DNA of 64,000 nucleotides from Flavobacterium sp. (GTDB taxonomy: Bacteria > Bacteroidota > Bacteroidia > Flavobacteriales > Flavobacteriaceae), in NCBI RefSeq assembly GCF_027531905.1, contig NZ_JAPZSU010000002.1:124001-188000 (forward strand). The letters run 5' to 3'. A program made the translations under genes and the position numbers. Numbering within the stretch: position 1 is the stretch's first letter; the number at the start of each line of letters is the position of its first letter. Below, in pieces: positions 1-8,352 of the stretch. The notes under the pieces were generated by a model. The model saw only the letters and a program-made list of their open reading frames with translations, had not been told where the DNA came from and searched no databases.

Positions 1-1
1 A

Positions 2-199
2 CAATTACTTTATGATAAAGCCATAACTATTGCTAAAGAAAAAGGTGTCGAATACGTATGGTTAGGGGTTTGGGAAAATAATGTTAGAGCGATGCGTTTT
101 TATACTAAAAATGGTTTTGTGGCTTTTGACAAACACATTTTTAAGTTAGGCGATGACGAGCAGACCGATATTATGATGCGCTTGAAATTGAATAATTAA
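2..199 (+). CDS. GNAT N-acetyltransferase, C-terminal part (cut by window start)
   Basis: Only the last 65 codons are inside the window; the gene starts to the left. The fragment reads through KAITIAKEKG, then WLGVWENNVRAMRFYTKNGF, which is the typical GNAT end: the acetyl-CoA-contacting helix, then W-x-x-N-x-x-A-x-x-F-Y-x-x-x-G-F (motif B). It ends with a DIMMRLKL strand. The substrate cannot be told from this fragment. The gene converges on the membrane-protein gene that follows, and the two share a bidirectional terminator. Family confident, role unknown. Confidence 0.85.
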   Translation, partial: QLLYDKAITIAKEKGVEYVWLGVWENNVRAMRFYTKNGFVAFDKHIFKLGDDEQTDIMMRLKLNN

Positions 200-206
200 T
201 ACTAAA

Positions 207-246
207 AAAGCACTCTTTTTTTAAATTTTAAAAGAGTGCTTTTTTA
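207..246. terminator. Bidirectional intrinsic terminator
   Basis: AGCACTCTTT at 209-218 pairs perfectly with AAAGAGTGCT at 231-240. A-runs lie on the left and T-runs on the right, so it can stop transcription from both converging genes. Confidence 0.85.
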
Positions 247-247
247 A

Positions 248-1414
248 TTAAAAACTTCCTGAAGCGCCACCACCACTGTAATCCCCACCACCAAAATTCA
301 TAGGAGATTCCTCTATTTTACTTTCTGGTTTTATGCCAAAGGATGCAACAGCTACCAAGGCTTCTGCGTTTATGAAATCCTTCTTTTGAGTTAATTTATC
401 CACCTCAAAAGTGATTCCGCTAGTTTTGTTTTTTAATTTCTTAATCGAAAAAGAGGCTATACTAAAAAGTAAAATTCCTCCCAATGTAATTGCAATTTCA
501 ATTGGCAGTAGTGAATGATAATATCGAATCGTAAAAATTGAAAAGGCAACGCAAAAAACACCAATCCATAATAAGATCTTATCCTTCGTTTTTAGAGCTA
601 GTACCAAGTAAAGAACTGGAATTGCAATGGTAAAAAAGTAAAAGAAAAAGGCAAATGGAATGTCTTGGTCTGGTTCTAGATATACTCCGAGTAATTGAGA
701 AGAGAGTTCTCTTACTACTAAATAATTGCAAGAAAGGTAGACTAGAATTAAGCAAAAACTATTACCTAGTACTAATCCTTTATGATAAAATAAGTGTTGT
801 AAATGCGCTAATTTTCTTTTAGTAAACAAATAAAATAATATGCCAAATAGCAGAGTAGCAAATGGTAAAATGATTTTGCCAATGGTTCCTATTTCTAATA
901 AAGCATAGAAAAAAGTAACACTTGCAGCGAAACAAAAGGCAAGAAGAGATAGAAGGTGTAAGAATCTTTTATACAACAAAAAAGAAGCTATAGCCACAAA
1001 AATTGCGATGACTAATTCAAATTGATCTGAAGTGATTCCGATGGCAATGCCGAGATTTAAAATACTTCCCAAAATAAAAGCATCGTCAATACCATAATTT
1101 TTATAGTTTTCTTGGGCTAAAAACTCAGCAGCAGCCCATCCAATTATTGCAAAAAGATAAAAACAAAAACGGAAATAGGATTCTCCAATTTGCATCCCAA
1201 TGATTGAGATGGTGCCGCAAATTGAAGCATAAAGTAGGCTTCCAAGGATGAAAAATGCCAGGCGAAGTAGTAGGTTTTTTTGTGACTTAAAAACAGGTAA
1301 ATTGTTTTTTATACAATCAGCTTGTTCTTGATTGATAAAATCAGCATTCAAAAAAATATCAGTTTCTTCAATTAAAACGATGTTCGTTAATTTATTTTCG
1401 TCGTAAGCTCTCAT
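248..1414 (-). CDS. Polytopic membrane protein with Gly/Ser-rich tail, partner of a DUF2157 protein
   Basis: The product is 388 residues. About 50 soluble residues are followed by a dense series of roughly ten hydrophobic segments (about 48-330), then a soluble C-terminus ending in a glycine/serine-rich tail (GGGDYSGGGASGSF). It starts 1 bp after the stop of the DUF2157 gene, so the two are almost surely co-transcribed and translationally coupled. I recognise no catalytic motif. The Gly-rich tail resembles those of TPM/DUF2207-type membrane proteins, but that is only a likeness. Function unknown; it acts in the inner membrane by inference from the segments. Confidence 0.8.
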   Translation of the reverse strand: MRAYDENKLTNIVLIEETDIFLNADFINQEQADCIKNNLPVFKSQKNLLLRLAFFILGSLLYASICGTISIIGMQIGESYFRFCFYLFAIIGWAAAEFLAQENYKNYGIDDAFILGSILNLGIAIGITSDQFELVIAIFVAIASFLLYKRFLHLLSLLAFCFAASVTFFYALLEIGTIGKIILPFATLLFGILFYLFTKRKLAHLQHLFYHKGLVLGNSFCLILVYLSCNYLVVRELSSQLLGVYLEPDQDIPFAFFFYFFTIAIPVLYLVLALKTKDKILLWIGVFCVAFSIFTIRYYHSLLPIEIAITLGGILLFSIASFSIKKLKNKTSGITFEVDKLTQKKDFINAEALVAVASFGIKPESKIEESPMNFGGGDYSGGGASGSF

Positions 1415-1415
1415 T

Positions 1416-2417
1416 TTAATTAATTTTTTGTTGTTTAAACTTTTTTACAGATTGAATAAATAAAACGATAGAGCCTACGAAGTAAGCAGGAAACAAATAA
1501 ATCAAAACCTCCCAGAGACCATTGAATTCAATAGCATCAAGTACTTTGAATAAAAGCACATTGAAACCTACATAACCATAAAGCAGAGCGAATACAAAAA
1601 GAGAAATGGCATCATATTCTTTACTCATTTTGTAAAAATAATACGTTGCTCCACCTAAAAGCAAGGCAAATAGAAAACATAATGGAACTTCTTTTTCTGA
1701 AAGTTTGCTAATTGTGGCAATACAAATTAGATGTTGAGCGAAAGTCAGATAGAGTAAATTAAAATGTATTTTCAATTTTATTTTTGAGCTGTAAATGGTC
1801 CATATAATAAGCAATAGTCCTAATCCAATAGCAGAAAATGCTAGAGTGTCATTAGAATAAAATTCGGTATCAAGAACTTTCTGTGGAGTTACAGTCAGAC
1901 CGATACAAGCTGCGAGACCGGAAACTGCAATGCTAAGGACACTTTTGTTATCAAAATAATAGGCATAACAAAAGCTAATAATAGTTGGGACAAGCGTTGC
2001 TATTCCATAATTTTTACCAAAGAGCGTATATTGAAATTGTAGATACCCGATGAAAATACAACTTAGAATGGCAATGAGTAAGACTAAATAGTCATAGATT
2101 GGATTATCAAAGGCAACTTCTTCTTTATGAAATCCTTTTGCTTTTTTGAAACAAAAATAAAGACTAATGGCAATTAGTAAAAAAAGACAAATGATTATAA
2201 CATCGTGACCAATTGAGTCAATATTTTGATAAATTAAAATTCCAATTCCTGATGTAAAGAGAAGTACGGATAAATAAAGTAGAAGTCTTAATTCAATATG
2301 CAAAGAAAAAATGCCAAGTTTTTGGTACTCTTCAATGGCGCCTAGTTGTTTATTGGTCATAAACCCTTTTTCTTGCAATGCGGTAGCGATTTTACTCTTG
2401 TAAGTATTTGTTTTCAT
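1416..2417 (-). CDS. DUF2157-type predicted membrane protein
   Basis: A 333-residue protein. A short N-terminal helical region (about 1-40, ALQEKGFMTNKQLGAIEEY) resembles the soluble head of DUF2157 proteins. It is followed by about ten hydrophobic segments from residue 45 to 320 and a basic end (VKKFKQQK). It is the first gene of a two-gene unit with the Gly-rich-tail membrane protein, separated by 1 bp. DUF2157 proteins are uncharacterised, so I give no function. The ATG lies about 145 bp beyond the terminator of the arginine operon, leaving room for its own promoter. Confidence 0.75.
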   Translation of the reverse strand: MKTNTYKSKIATALQEKGFMTNKQLGAIEEYQKLGIFSLHIELRLLLYLSVLLFTSGIGILIYQNIDSIGHDVIIICLFLLIAISLYFCFKKAKGFHKEEVAFDNPIYDYLVLLIAILSCIFIGYLQFQYTLFGKNYGIATLVPTIISFCYAYYFDNKSVLSIAVSGLAACIGLTVTPQKVLDTEFYSNDTLAFSAIGLGLLLIIWTIYSSKIKLKIHFNLLYLTFAQHLICIATISKLSEKEVPLCFLFALLLGGATYYFYKMSKEYDAISLFVFALLYGYVGFNVLLFKVLDAIEFNGLWEVLIYLFPAYFVGSIVLFIQSVKKFKQQKIN

Positions 2418-2504
2418 AATTTGAATTCTGGCTTAATCAAAAATAAGCTATTTGTTTTGAAGTCACATTAAAAGTCTCTTATTCTTTCTTTTTTTACAAA
2501 GAAC

Positions 2505-2542
2505 CAAAAAAAAGCCGTTCCAACAGAAAGTAGAACGGCTTT
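2505..2542 (-). terminator. Intrinsic terminator ending the arginine operon
   Basis: AAAGCCGTTC (2511-2520) pairs with GAACGGCTTT (2533-2542) around a 12-nt loop. On the minus strand the stem is followed by a T-rich tract. It sits 20 bp after the argH stop. Confidence 0.85.
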
Positions 2543-2561
2543 AGGTATTTAGCATATTTTT

Positions 2562-3842
2562 TTAAAAAGCGTTTTTCATTTTCTCTTTAATTTCTTCCAA
2601 ACACAAATTATTAATACTTCCTTCGTGGGTGTGTTGGGTGGCTTTTGGTGATTGGTACGTGTCGTTTTCTAATTGTTCTGCTACCGCTTTGTAGGCGTCT
2701 CTAAAAGGCATGCCTGCTACTACCATTTCGTTTAGGGTATCTACGGTAAATAGGTAATTGTATTTTGGATCGGCTAGAATATTGTCTTTTACCTTGATGT
2801 CTTTGATGGAAAAAATCGCGATGTCCAAACAAGCCTTTAGATTTTGGATAGCGGGAAATAATCCTTCTTTCAACAATTGAAATTCACGGTGATAGCCACT
2901 AGGAAGATTATTAGTGATTAAAGTGATTTCATAAGGTAAGGCTTGAATTTTATTGCATTTTCCACGGATTAGTTCAAAAACATCTGGGTTTTTTTTATGC
3001 GGCATAATGCTTGAACCAGTCGTTAGATGAGCTGGTAAACTAATAAAATCAAAGTTTTGGCTCATATATAAACAAACGTCCATAGAGAATTTTGCCAAAG
3101 TCGCAGCCACGCTACTCATAGCAAAAGCGACTGTTTTTTCAGATTTTCCACGGCTCATTTGTGCTGCAACGGAATTGAATTTTAAAGTAGCAAAGCCTAA
3201 TTCCTGAGTAGTAAAGGTTCGGTTAATAGGGAAGGAGCTGCCATAACCTGCGGCGGAACCTAATGGATTTTGATCTACCACTTTCAAGGCGGCATTCAAC
3301 ATCGTGATATCATCTATCAAAGTTTCGGCGTAAGCGGAAAACCACATGCCAAAGGATGATGGCATAGCAATTTGTAAATGCGTATAGCCGGGTAACAGGA
3401 CATTTTGATACTGTTCAGCGGATTCCATCAACAAGTCGAATAGCGTTTTTACTTGTTCTTTGAGAGCTATGACAACGTCTTTCAGATACAAATTGACATC
3501 CACCAACACTTGGTCATTTCGAGAACGTGCTGTGTGTATTTTTTTACCAGCGTCGCCTAGTTTTTCGGTCAATAAATATTCGATTTTGGAATGTACGTCT
3601 TCAAAACTGTCTTCGATTTCGAAATCTCCTTTTTCGATAGTTACAATTATATCTTGTAAAGCTGAAACTAAATCATCAGCTTCTGTAGCATCCAATAATT
3701 CTATTTGAGCCAACATTTTAGCGTGAGCGATAGAGCCTAAAGCATCGTATTTGGCCAAAACCAAATCGAGTTCACGGTCATTTCCTACCGTAAAATGTTC
3801 GATTTGTTTGTCGGTTGGTATTCCTTTTTCCCAGAGTTTCAT
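2562..3842 (-). CDS. argH: Argininosuccinate lyase
   Basis: Last step of arginine synthesis: splits argininosuccinate into arginine and fumarate, in the cytosol as a tetramer. The 426-residue product has the fumarase/aspartase superfamily signature GSSIMPHKKNPD with its flexible loop. It also has the early HSKIEYLLTEKLG / HTARSRNDQV region and the TGYTHLQ-like loop (LLPGYTHLQIAMP) that carries the catalytic His. Length is slightly shorter than the usual 450-460. It is the last gene of the leftward arginine operon, 20 bp before a strong terminator and 159 bp after argE, a gap that holds a dispersed repeat. Confidence 0.97.
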   Translation of the reverse strand: MKLWEKGIPTDKQIEHFTVGNDRELDLVLAKYDALGSIAHAKMLAQIELLDATEADDLVSALQDIIVTIEKGDFEIEDSFEDVHSKIEYLLTEKLGDAGKKIHTARSRNDQVLVDVNLYLKDVVIALKEQVKTLFDLLMESAEQYQNVLLPGYTHLQIAMPSSFGMWFSAYAETLIDDITMLNAALKVVDQNPLGSAAGYGSSFPINRTFTTQELGFATLKFNSVAAQMSRGKSEKTVAFAMSSVAATLAKFSMDVCLYMSQNFDFISLPAHLTTGSSIMPHKKNPDVFELIRGKCNKIQALPYEITLITNNLPSGYHREFQLLKEGLFPAIQNLKACLDIAIFSIKDIKVKDNILADPKYNYLFTVDTLNEMVVAGMPFRDAYKAVAEQLENDTYQSPKATQHTHEGSINNLCLEEIKEKMKNAF

Positions 3843-3930
3843 ATTATTTTATTTTTCACAAAGCACCACAAAGGAGAACAGAGTTTCGCTAAGTGTCTTT
3901 ATTAGATTTAATTTCTCGTTTTATTTTATT

Positions 3931-4008
3931 CCTAGCCCCGATAGTAGTGAAAATCCTTTTATGGCGGGGTTCGCCATAAAAGATTGTAACGGATAGCGGG
4001 ATTAGCTC
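3931..4008 (+). repeat. Dispersed structured repeat, copy A (GCCCCGATAG...ATAGCGGGA type)
   Basis: Shares its framework with 12277-12349: AGCCCCGATAGTAGTG at the left, GATTG(T/C)AACGGATAGCGGGA at the right, and a central hairpin with GGGTT loop. Here the stem is CTTTTATGGCG/CGCCATAAAAG (about 3956-3982). The right end reaches into the last codons and stop of argE, so the repeat supplies part of the ArgE C-terminus. Confidence 0.8.
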
Positions 4009-5102
4009 CTAAAAAAATCTGTCAATATTTTAATGTACAATTCAATTCCTTCTTCGATTTCATTGATGTAGATAAATTCGTCTGCCGAGTGGGACCGCAG
4101 GGTTTCTCCTGGACCAAGTTTTAACGACTGGCAACTCAACACCGATTGGTCCGAAAGCGTAGGAGAGCCGTAGGTGGTGCGACCTAACGCGATTCCTGCT
4201 TGTACTAAAGGGTGCGAAACGGGAATAGATGAAGCATTTAAGTGCATTGAACGCGGTGTTACAACAACTTCTACCTCCAAATCTTTTACTCCCCCTTTGG
4301 GGGTTGGGGGGATTATCGTATCTAATATTTCTGCATTGCTATAACAATCATTTACTCGAATATCGACTACCAAATGGCATTCAGCAGGTACTACGTTGTG
4401 TTGTTTTCCTGCGTTGATTTGGGTTACCGTCATTTTTACAGGTCCTAAAACTTCTGATATTTTTTCGAATTGGTAACTGTTAAACCAACTGATGATGGGC
4501 ATCGCATTGTAAATAGGATTGTCAGGATTATGATGTGCCGCGTGACTTGCGGTTCCTTTTACGACTACATCCAAAACCAAAAGGCCTTTTTCGGCAATGG
4601 CGAGTTGCATTAATGTAGGTTCGCCCACGATGGCACAATCAATTTCTGGCAAATGTTTAAGTACGCTATTCAGCCCGTTTTTGCCACTGCTTTCTTCTTC
4701 TGCGGAGGCAACCATAACCAAATTGTAAGGCAAATTTTCTTGAGCATAAAAATGAACAAAAGTGGCCAATAAAGCCACTAAACAACCTCCAGCATCGTTG
4801 CTACCGAGACCAAATAATTTCCCGTCTTTTTCAATAGGTTCAAAAGGATCGTTGGTGTAGCCTTGGTTGGGTTTTACCGTATCGTGATGGGAATTCAGTA
4901 AAAGGGTAGGTTTAACCGCATCAAAATGCTGGTTATACGCCCAAATATTATTGTTTTCCCGCTCAAAGGGAATGCTATTTTGTTGGAACCATTGTTCGAT
5001 TAAAAGCGCCGTTTGTTCTTCTTCACTAGAAAAGGAAGGAGTAGCAATCAATGCTTTTAGTAATACGATGGCTTCTTGTGTAAGGGTTGCTATGGTTTTC
5101 AA
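4002..5102 (-). CDS. argE: M20 family deacylase of arginine synthesis (acyl-ornithine/citrulline deacylase, ArgE-type)
   Basis: Metallopeptidase-family enzyme that removes the N-acyl group (acetyl or succinyl) in arginine synthesis. The M20 signature is complete: LLLNSHHDT (metal His and Asp, about residue 73), GSNDAGG (bridging Asp, about 103), AEEESSG (general base Glu, about 136), VGEPT, and RSHSADEF near the end. Family-like sequence begins KTIATLTQEAI, directly after a TTG codon at 5100-5102, which I take as start; the upstream TTG at 5132 lies in a palindromic repeat. Residues about 263-272 (IIPPTPKGGV) are the translation of a dispersed G/C palindrome inserted in frame. Sits between argB and argH. 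Confidence 0.85.
   Translation of the reverse strand: MKTIATLTQEAIVLLKALIATPSFSSEEEQTALLIEQWFQQNSIPFERENNNIWAYNQHFDAVKPTLLLNSHHDTVKPNQGYTNDPFEPIEKDGKLFGLGSNDAGGCLVALLATFVHFYAQENLPYNLVMVASAEEESSGKNGLNSVLKHLPEIDCAIVGEPTLMQLAIAEKGLLVLDVVVKGTASHAAHHNPDNPIYNAMPIISWFNSYQFEKISEVLGPVKMTVTQINAGKQHNVVPAECHLVVDIRVNDCYSNAEILDTIIPPTPKGGVKDLEVEVVVTPRSMHLNASSIPVSHPLVQAGIALGRTTYGSPTLSDQSVLSCQSLKLGPGETLRSHSADEFIYINEIEEGIELYIKILTDFFRS
4289..4315. repeat. Dispersed CCCCCTTTGGGGG palindrome inside argE
   Basis: CTCCCCCTTTGGGGG followed by TTGGGGGG, matching the palindromes at 32281-32310 and 32546-32567. It keeps the argE frame and is read as Pro-Pro-Thr-Pro-Lys-Gly-Gly. Confidence 0.8.
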
Positions 5103-5113
5103 AATTTTTAATT

Positions 5114-5149
5114 TAACACTTTCAGACTTCAAAACTCTGAAAGTGTTGT
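5114..5149. repeat. Palindromic repeat at the argE start / argB end
   Basis: AACACTTTCAGA(C) and (A)CTCTGAAAGTGTT form an imperfect stem around a short A-rich loop, placed between the argB stop and the argE start. It resembles a dispersed palindrome of Flavobacterium genomes (from memory). It may have displaced an original ATG of argE. Confidence 0.6.
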
Positions 5150-5156
5150 TAGTAAT

Positions 5157-5942
5157 CTACAATGTGATATTCGTACAAATTGCGTTGTTGTCTTTCAATA
5201 GTTTGTGATGTCCAATTTTTATTTTATGAACGCCTTTGGACAAGCTGTTAAAGCAATTGTCTAGTTTTGGAATCATCCCTGAATGAATGGCGCCTTCTGT
5301 TTTTAATTGCTCGTACAATTCTTTATTGATGTTTTCAATGACGGAAGTATCATCTTCAGCATCATACAAAACACCTGGTTTTTCGAAGCAATACGTCAAA
5401 GTAACTTCAAATACTTGCGACAAAGCAATGGCTAATTCACTGGCAATCGTATCGGCATTTGTATTCAATAATTGTCCCTGTTTATCGTGTGTAATAGCGC
5501 AAAAAACTGGTGTTATCTCGTTTTCTATCAGTGTTTCTAGTAGCGCGGTGTTTACTTTTTGTACATCGCCCACAAAACCGTAATCAATCATGGGATGATT
5601 TCTTTTGGTGGATTGAATCAAATTACCGTCAGCTCCAGAGAAACCCATTGCATTAGTTTCATTCGCTTGTAATTGCGCCACTATGTTTTTATTGATTTCG
5701 CCCGCATAAATCATCACTACTACGTCTAGCATAGGTTCGTCTGTAATGCGTCTTCCATCAATCATTTGTGGGACTAAACCAATACTTTGCGCCATTTTGG
5801 TAGCTGATTTTCCACCGCCGTGCACCAATATTTTATAACCTTCTATCTTCGAAAAATCGGAAATAAACTGTTGCAGTTCGGCTGAATTATCGATGATATT
5901 ACCGCCGATTTTTACTATTGTTAGGTGTTTCATTTTCTGCAT
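5157..5942 (-). CDS. argB: N-acetyl/N-succinylglutamate kinase
   Basis: Phosphorylates the N-acylated glutamate in arginine synthesis (amino acid kinase fold, cytosol). The 261-residue product starts with KIGGN (phosphate-binding Lys and Gly loop), then LVHGGGKSAT (substrate loop), IDGRRITDEPMLDV and FSGADG, all typical of ArgB; NTNADTIASELA holds the ATP-site Asp. The start shares a TAATG with the argF' stop, suggesting coupled translation; an internal ATG three codons later (5933) fits family N-termini equally well. Because the neighbouring carbamoyltransferase is of SOTCase type, the real substrate may be N-succinylglutamate; that is inference. Confidence 0.93.
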   Translation of the reverse strand: MQKMKHLTIVKIGGNIIDNSAELQQFISDFSKIEGYKILVHGGGKSATKMAQSIGLVPQMIDGRRITDEPMLDVVVMIYAGEINKNIVAQLQANETNAMGFSGADGNLIQSTKRNHPMIDYGFVGDVQKVNTALLETLIENEITPVFCAITHDKQGQLLNTNADTIASELAIALSQVFEVTLTYCFEKPGVLYDAEDDTSVIENINKELYEQLKTEGAIHSGMIPKLDNCFNSLSKGVHKIKIGHHKLLKDNNAICTNITL

Positions 5943-6916
5943 TAATACTCCAAACTTTTGGTTTTATTAGGTAATTTTTTTAATATTTTTTGCAGAACCA
6001 ATTGTGCCGAAAAAGTTCTGTTATGGGCTTGCTGAATCACAATGGAGTTTTCGCTATCAATCACTTCATCGGCTACAATCATATTACGACGCACCGGAAG
6101 ACAATGCATGAATTTGGCATTGTTCGTCAACTTCATTTTGTCGGCGGTAACCGTCCAATTTTCATCGGTATTTGTCACTTTCCCGTAGTCGTTGTAATTG
6201 CTCCAGTTTTTGGTATAAATAAAATCAGCATTTTCAAAAGCTTTATTTTGATCGTATTCTATTACCGAATCTTTAACGATTTCAGGATTCAATTCATAAC
6301 CTTCAGGATGTGTAATTACAAAATCCATATCTCTTTGCAGTTGCATCATTTCTACAAACGAATTGGCCACGGCTTGAGGTAATGCTTTTGGATGGGGAGC
6401 CCAAGTCAGTACTACTTTAGGTTTGTGTTTGGTTTTGAATTCGTCCATCGTAATCGCATCGGCTAAGGATTGTAGCGGATGACCCGTAGCACTTTCCATA
6501 TTGACAATAGGCACAGTGGCATATTTTACAAAACCACTCAATACCGTTTCTGCATTATCTTTGTCTTTATCCGTTAGTCCTGCAAAAGCTCTGATAGCAA
6601 TAATGTCGCAATATTGCGAAACAACTTCGGCGGCTTCTTTGATGTGCTCTGAGGCGCCTTGATTCATAATCGTGCCGTCTTCGAACTCTAAAGTCCAACC
6701 TTCGGCTCCAAAATTCATTACCATTACGTTCATTCCTAGATTGATGGCCGCTTTTTGAGTACTCAAACGCGTTCTTAAACTTGGATTGAAAAAGAGCATA
6801 ACTAGGGTTTTATCTTTACCTAGCTTTTGATTTTTCAAAGGGTCTTTTTTTATTTTTAGGGCTTGTTTTACCCATTTTTTTAGGGAATCGATTTCTTTTA
6901 TTGAGGTGTAATTCAT
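5942..6916 (-). CDS. argF': N-succinylornithine carbamoyltransferase-type enzyme (SOTCase, ArgF')
   Basis: Transfers carbamoyl from carbamoyl phosphate to an N-acylated ornithine. Motifs: FFNPSLRTRLST (carbamoyl-phosphate loop, residues 42-53), the long LEFEDGTIMNQGASEHIKEA loop (about 76-95) in place of the normal ornithine loop, HPLQSLAD (about 166), TWAPHPKALPQA (about 190), and MHCLPVRRN near the C-terminus. Overall it follows the Bacteroides SOTCase line rather than ordinary ArgF. By my alignment the specificity position (Pro90 in B. fragilis SOTCase, Glu92 in Xanthomonas AOTCase) is Ser89 here. It overlaps argB by 1 bp. Family certain, acyl group not. Confidence 0.92.
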   Translation of the reverse strand: MNYTSIKEIDSLKKWVKQALKIKKDPLKNQKLGKDKTLVMLFFNPSLRTRLSTQKAAINLGMNVMVMNFGAEGWTLEFEDGTIMNQGASEHIKEAAEVVSQYCDIIAIRAFAGLTDKDKDNAETVLSGFVKYATVPIVNMESATGHPLQSLADAITMDEFKTKHKPKVVLTWAPHPKALPQAVANSFVEMMQLQRDMDFVITHPEGYELNPEIVKDSVIEYDQNKAFENADFIYTKNWSNYNDYGKVTNTDENWTVTADKMKLTNNAKFMHCLPVRRNMIVADEVIDSENSIVIQQAHNRTFSAQLVLQKILKKLPNKTKSLEY

Positions 6917-6980
6917 AGCGTTATCTTATTGGAATGCTGAATAAGCGGATTTGTAGTTTGTGATTTTTAGTGGCTCTAAG

Positions 6981-7742
6981 TTAAATAATTTTAGTAAAAG
7001 GGATTTCATTCCGCAGCGCTTTCCGCATAAAATCATCCTCTAGACCATTCACAATCCAAGTCTCAATATTGGCCTTTTTGGCAATTGCTGCCGATTCAAT
7101 TTTTGATTGCATTCCGCCAGTTCCGTGAGACGACTTTTTATCGCCTATTTCTTTCTCTAGCAAAGACAAATCGGTTACTAATTCAATGGTTGATGGAAGC
7201 ATATCGTTGATGGAAGCTTTGGTGTAGATGCCATTGGTATTGGTAGCAATAATCAAAATATCTACATTCAATAAAACGGCTGCTAGTGCGGCTAATTTAT
7301 CGTTGTCACCAAACTTGATTTCGTCTGTGGCCACCGTGTCATTTTCATTGATGATCGGGATGTAATTGTTTTTGACCAAAACATTGATGGTATTCACGAT
7401 ATTGACTTTGGATTGTTCTTTCTCAAAATCAGAGTAGGAGAGTAGGCATTGTGAAATATGCAATCCTAAATCGCTGAAATTTTCGTGATAAATACGCATC
7501 AAATGGGGTTGCCCAATAGATGCTAAGGCTTGTTTTACAAAGACTTCTTGGTCATTATTGTCCAGCTTGACAAACTGTTTGGCAGCGGCAATCGCGCCAG
7601 AACTTACAATAATGAATTCGTATTGGTCTTGTAAGGCGGCAATTTGCATTCCAATATCCTCAATCTTTCCTCTCGAAATATGATTGGTTTCTTTGGTTAA
7701 GGTATTGCTGCCTAATTTTAATAATATTCTTTTTTTTGTCAT
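6981..7742 (-). CDS. proB: Glutamate 5-kinase, short form without PUA domain
   Basis: First step of proline synthesis: phosphorylates glutamate. Start taken at the ATG of MTKKRILLKLGSNTL because the family begins here; the 21 upstream codons are rich in dispersed-repeat sequence. Features: KLGSNT (phosphate loop), VSSGAIAAAKQ, NENDTVATDEIKFGDNDKLAA (glutamate and ATP site), GTGGMQSKIESA. At 253 residues it ends after the kinase domain and lacks the C-terminal PUA domain of the 367-residue E. coli enzyme. It lies in the arginine operon, consistent with arginine and proline being made from the same glutamate pool. Confidence 0.94.
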   Translation of the reverse strand: MTKKRILLKLGSNTLTKETNHISRGKIEDIGMQIAALQDQYEFIIVSSGAIAAAKQFVKLDNNDQEVFVKQALASIGQPHLMRIYHENFSDLGLHISQCLLSYSDFEKEQSKVNIVNTINVLVKNNYIPIINENDTVATDEIKFGDNDKLAALAAVLLNVDILIIATNTNGIYTKASINDMLPSTIELVTDLSLLEKEIGDKKSSHGTGGMQSKIESAAIAKKANIETWIVNGLEDDFMRKALRNEIPFTKII

Positions 7743-7830
7743 TTTTTTAACCGCAAAGGGCGCAATTTTTTTATAATTGGAACGATTAAAACGCAACGTT
7801 CGCAAATTATTTTTATTTTTTTAAAATCCT

Positions 7831-8277
7831 TTATTCTTTGATTAAATACATTTTTTTTGCCTTTGATATGTCTAATTCAAAGTTATCCTTCCAAATTCTA
7901 CAATCTTTTGTTGCGTTTTCAATTTTATCATAGTAAATGATTTGTAAATCATCATTTATGTATTGTATAATCATTATGTCATCGACTTTATTTAATGTGT
8001 TTTTATTTATTGAAACAAAACCATTTATTTGAGCAGTCGTTTTGACGCTTATTCTTCTACCATCCTCAGAAATAACATCAAATCCATGTTGATTTGTTTC
8101 TGACGCCAATGTTCCGTTTGTTTTCAAGGCGCAATAAAACTCACCGAGTCGTCCAATTAAATGTCTAACCTCAGTTGGTGAACATCCTAATTCGATAGTT
8201 TCTAGTTTGATGATTTCGAGATATTTATCGTATAATATTTTAATTTGATTTTTTGTCAGCATATTTTTATTTTGCAT
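7831..8277 (-). CDS. Uncharacterised protein with PD-(D/E)XK-like motif, inserted between proA and proB
   Basis: A 148-residue protein, start taken at ATG 8275-8277; the longer reading frame runs back through a perfect inverted repeat and the proA end and is not credible. Residues about 45-85 read IGRLGEFYCA, then GFDVISEDGRRISVKTT, the pattern E...(10-25)...G-x-D-(8)-x-V-K-T seen in restriction-endonuclease-fold proteins: helix Glu, strand Asp, then K on the next strand. That is inference from motif only. Its place splits proA from proB, and it is flanked on one side by the 8301-8352 hairpin, which suggests a later insertion. No partner methylase or toxin-antitoxin gene is visible. Confidence 0.6.
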   Translation of the reverse strand: MQNKNMLTKNQIKILYDKYLEIIKLETIELGCSPTEVRHLIGRLGEFYCALKTNGTLASETNQHGFDVISEDGRRISVKTTAQINGFVSINKNTLNKVDDIMIIQYINDDLQIIYYDKIENATKDCRIWKDNFELDISKAKKMYLIKE

Positions 8278-8300
8278 TATTATGAACAAATTTCGCATTG

Positions 8301-8352
8301 GATAGGGACATTGTAAGGACAAGTCGCGACTTTTCCCTACAATGTCCCTATC
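8301..8352. repeat. Perfect 15-bp inverted repeat over the proA stop
   Basis: GATAGGGACATTGTA (8301-8315) and TACAATGTCCCTATC (8338-8352) are exact reverse complements around a 22-nt loop. The right arm contains the proA stop and last codons. It may work as a processing or attenuation hairpin, or mark a mobile palindrome; there is no T-run. Confidence 0.8.

Noticed and set aside
7743..7805. Longer N-terminus of ProB
   Set aside because: The extra 21 residues are not family-like and the DNA resembles a dispersed repeat; MTKKRILLKLGSNT is the standard start.
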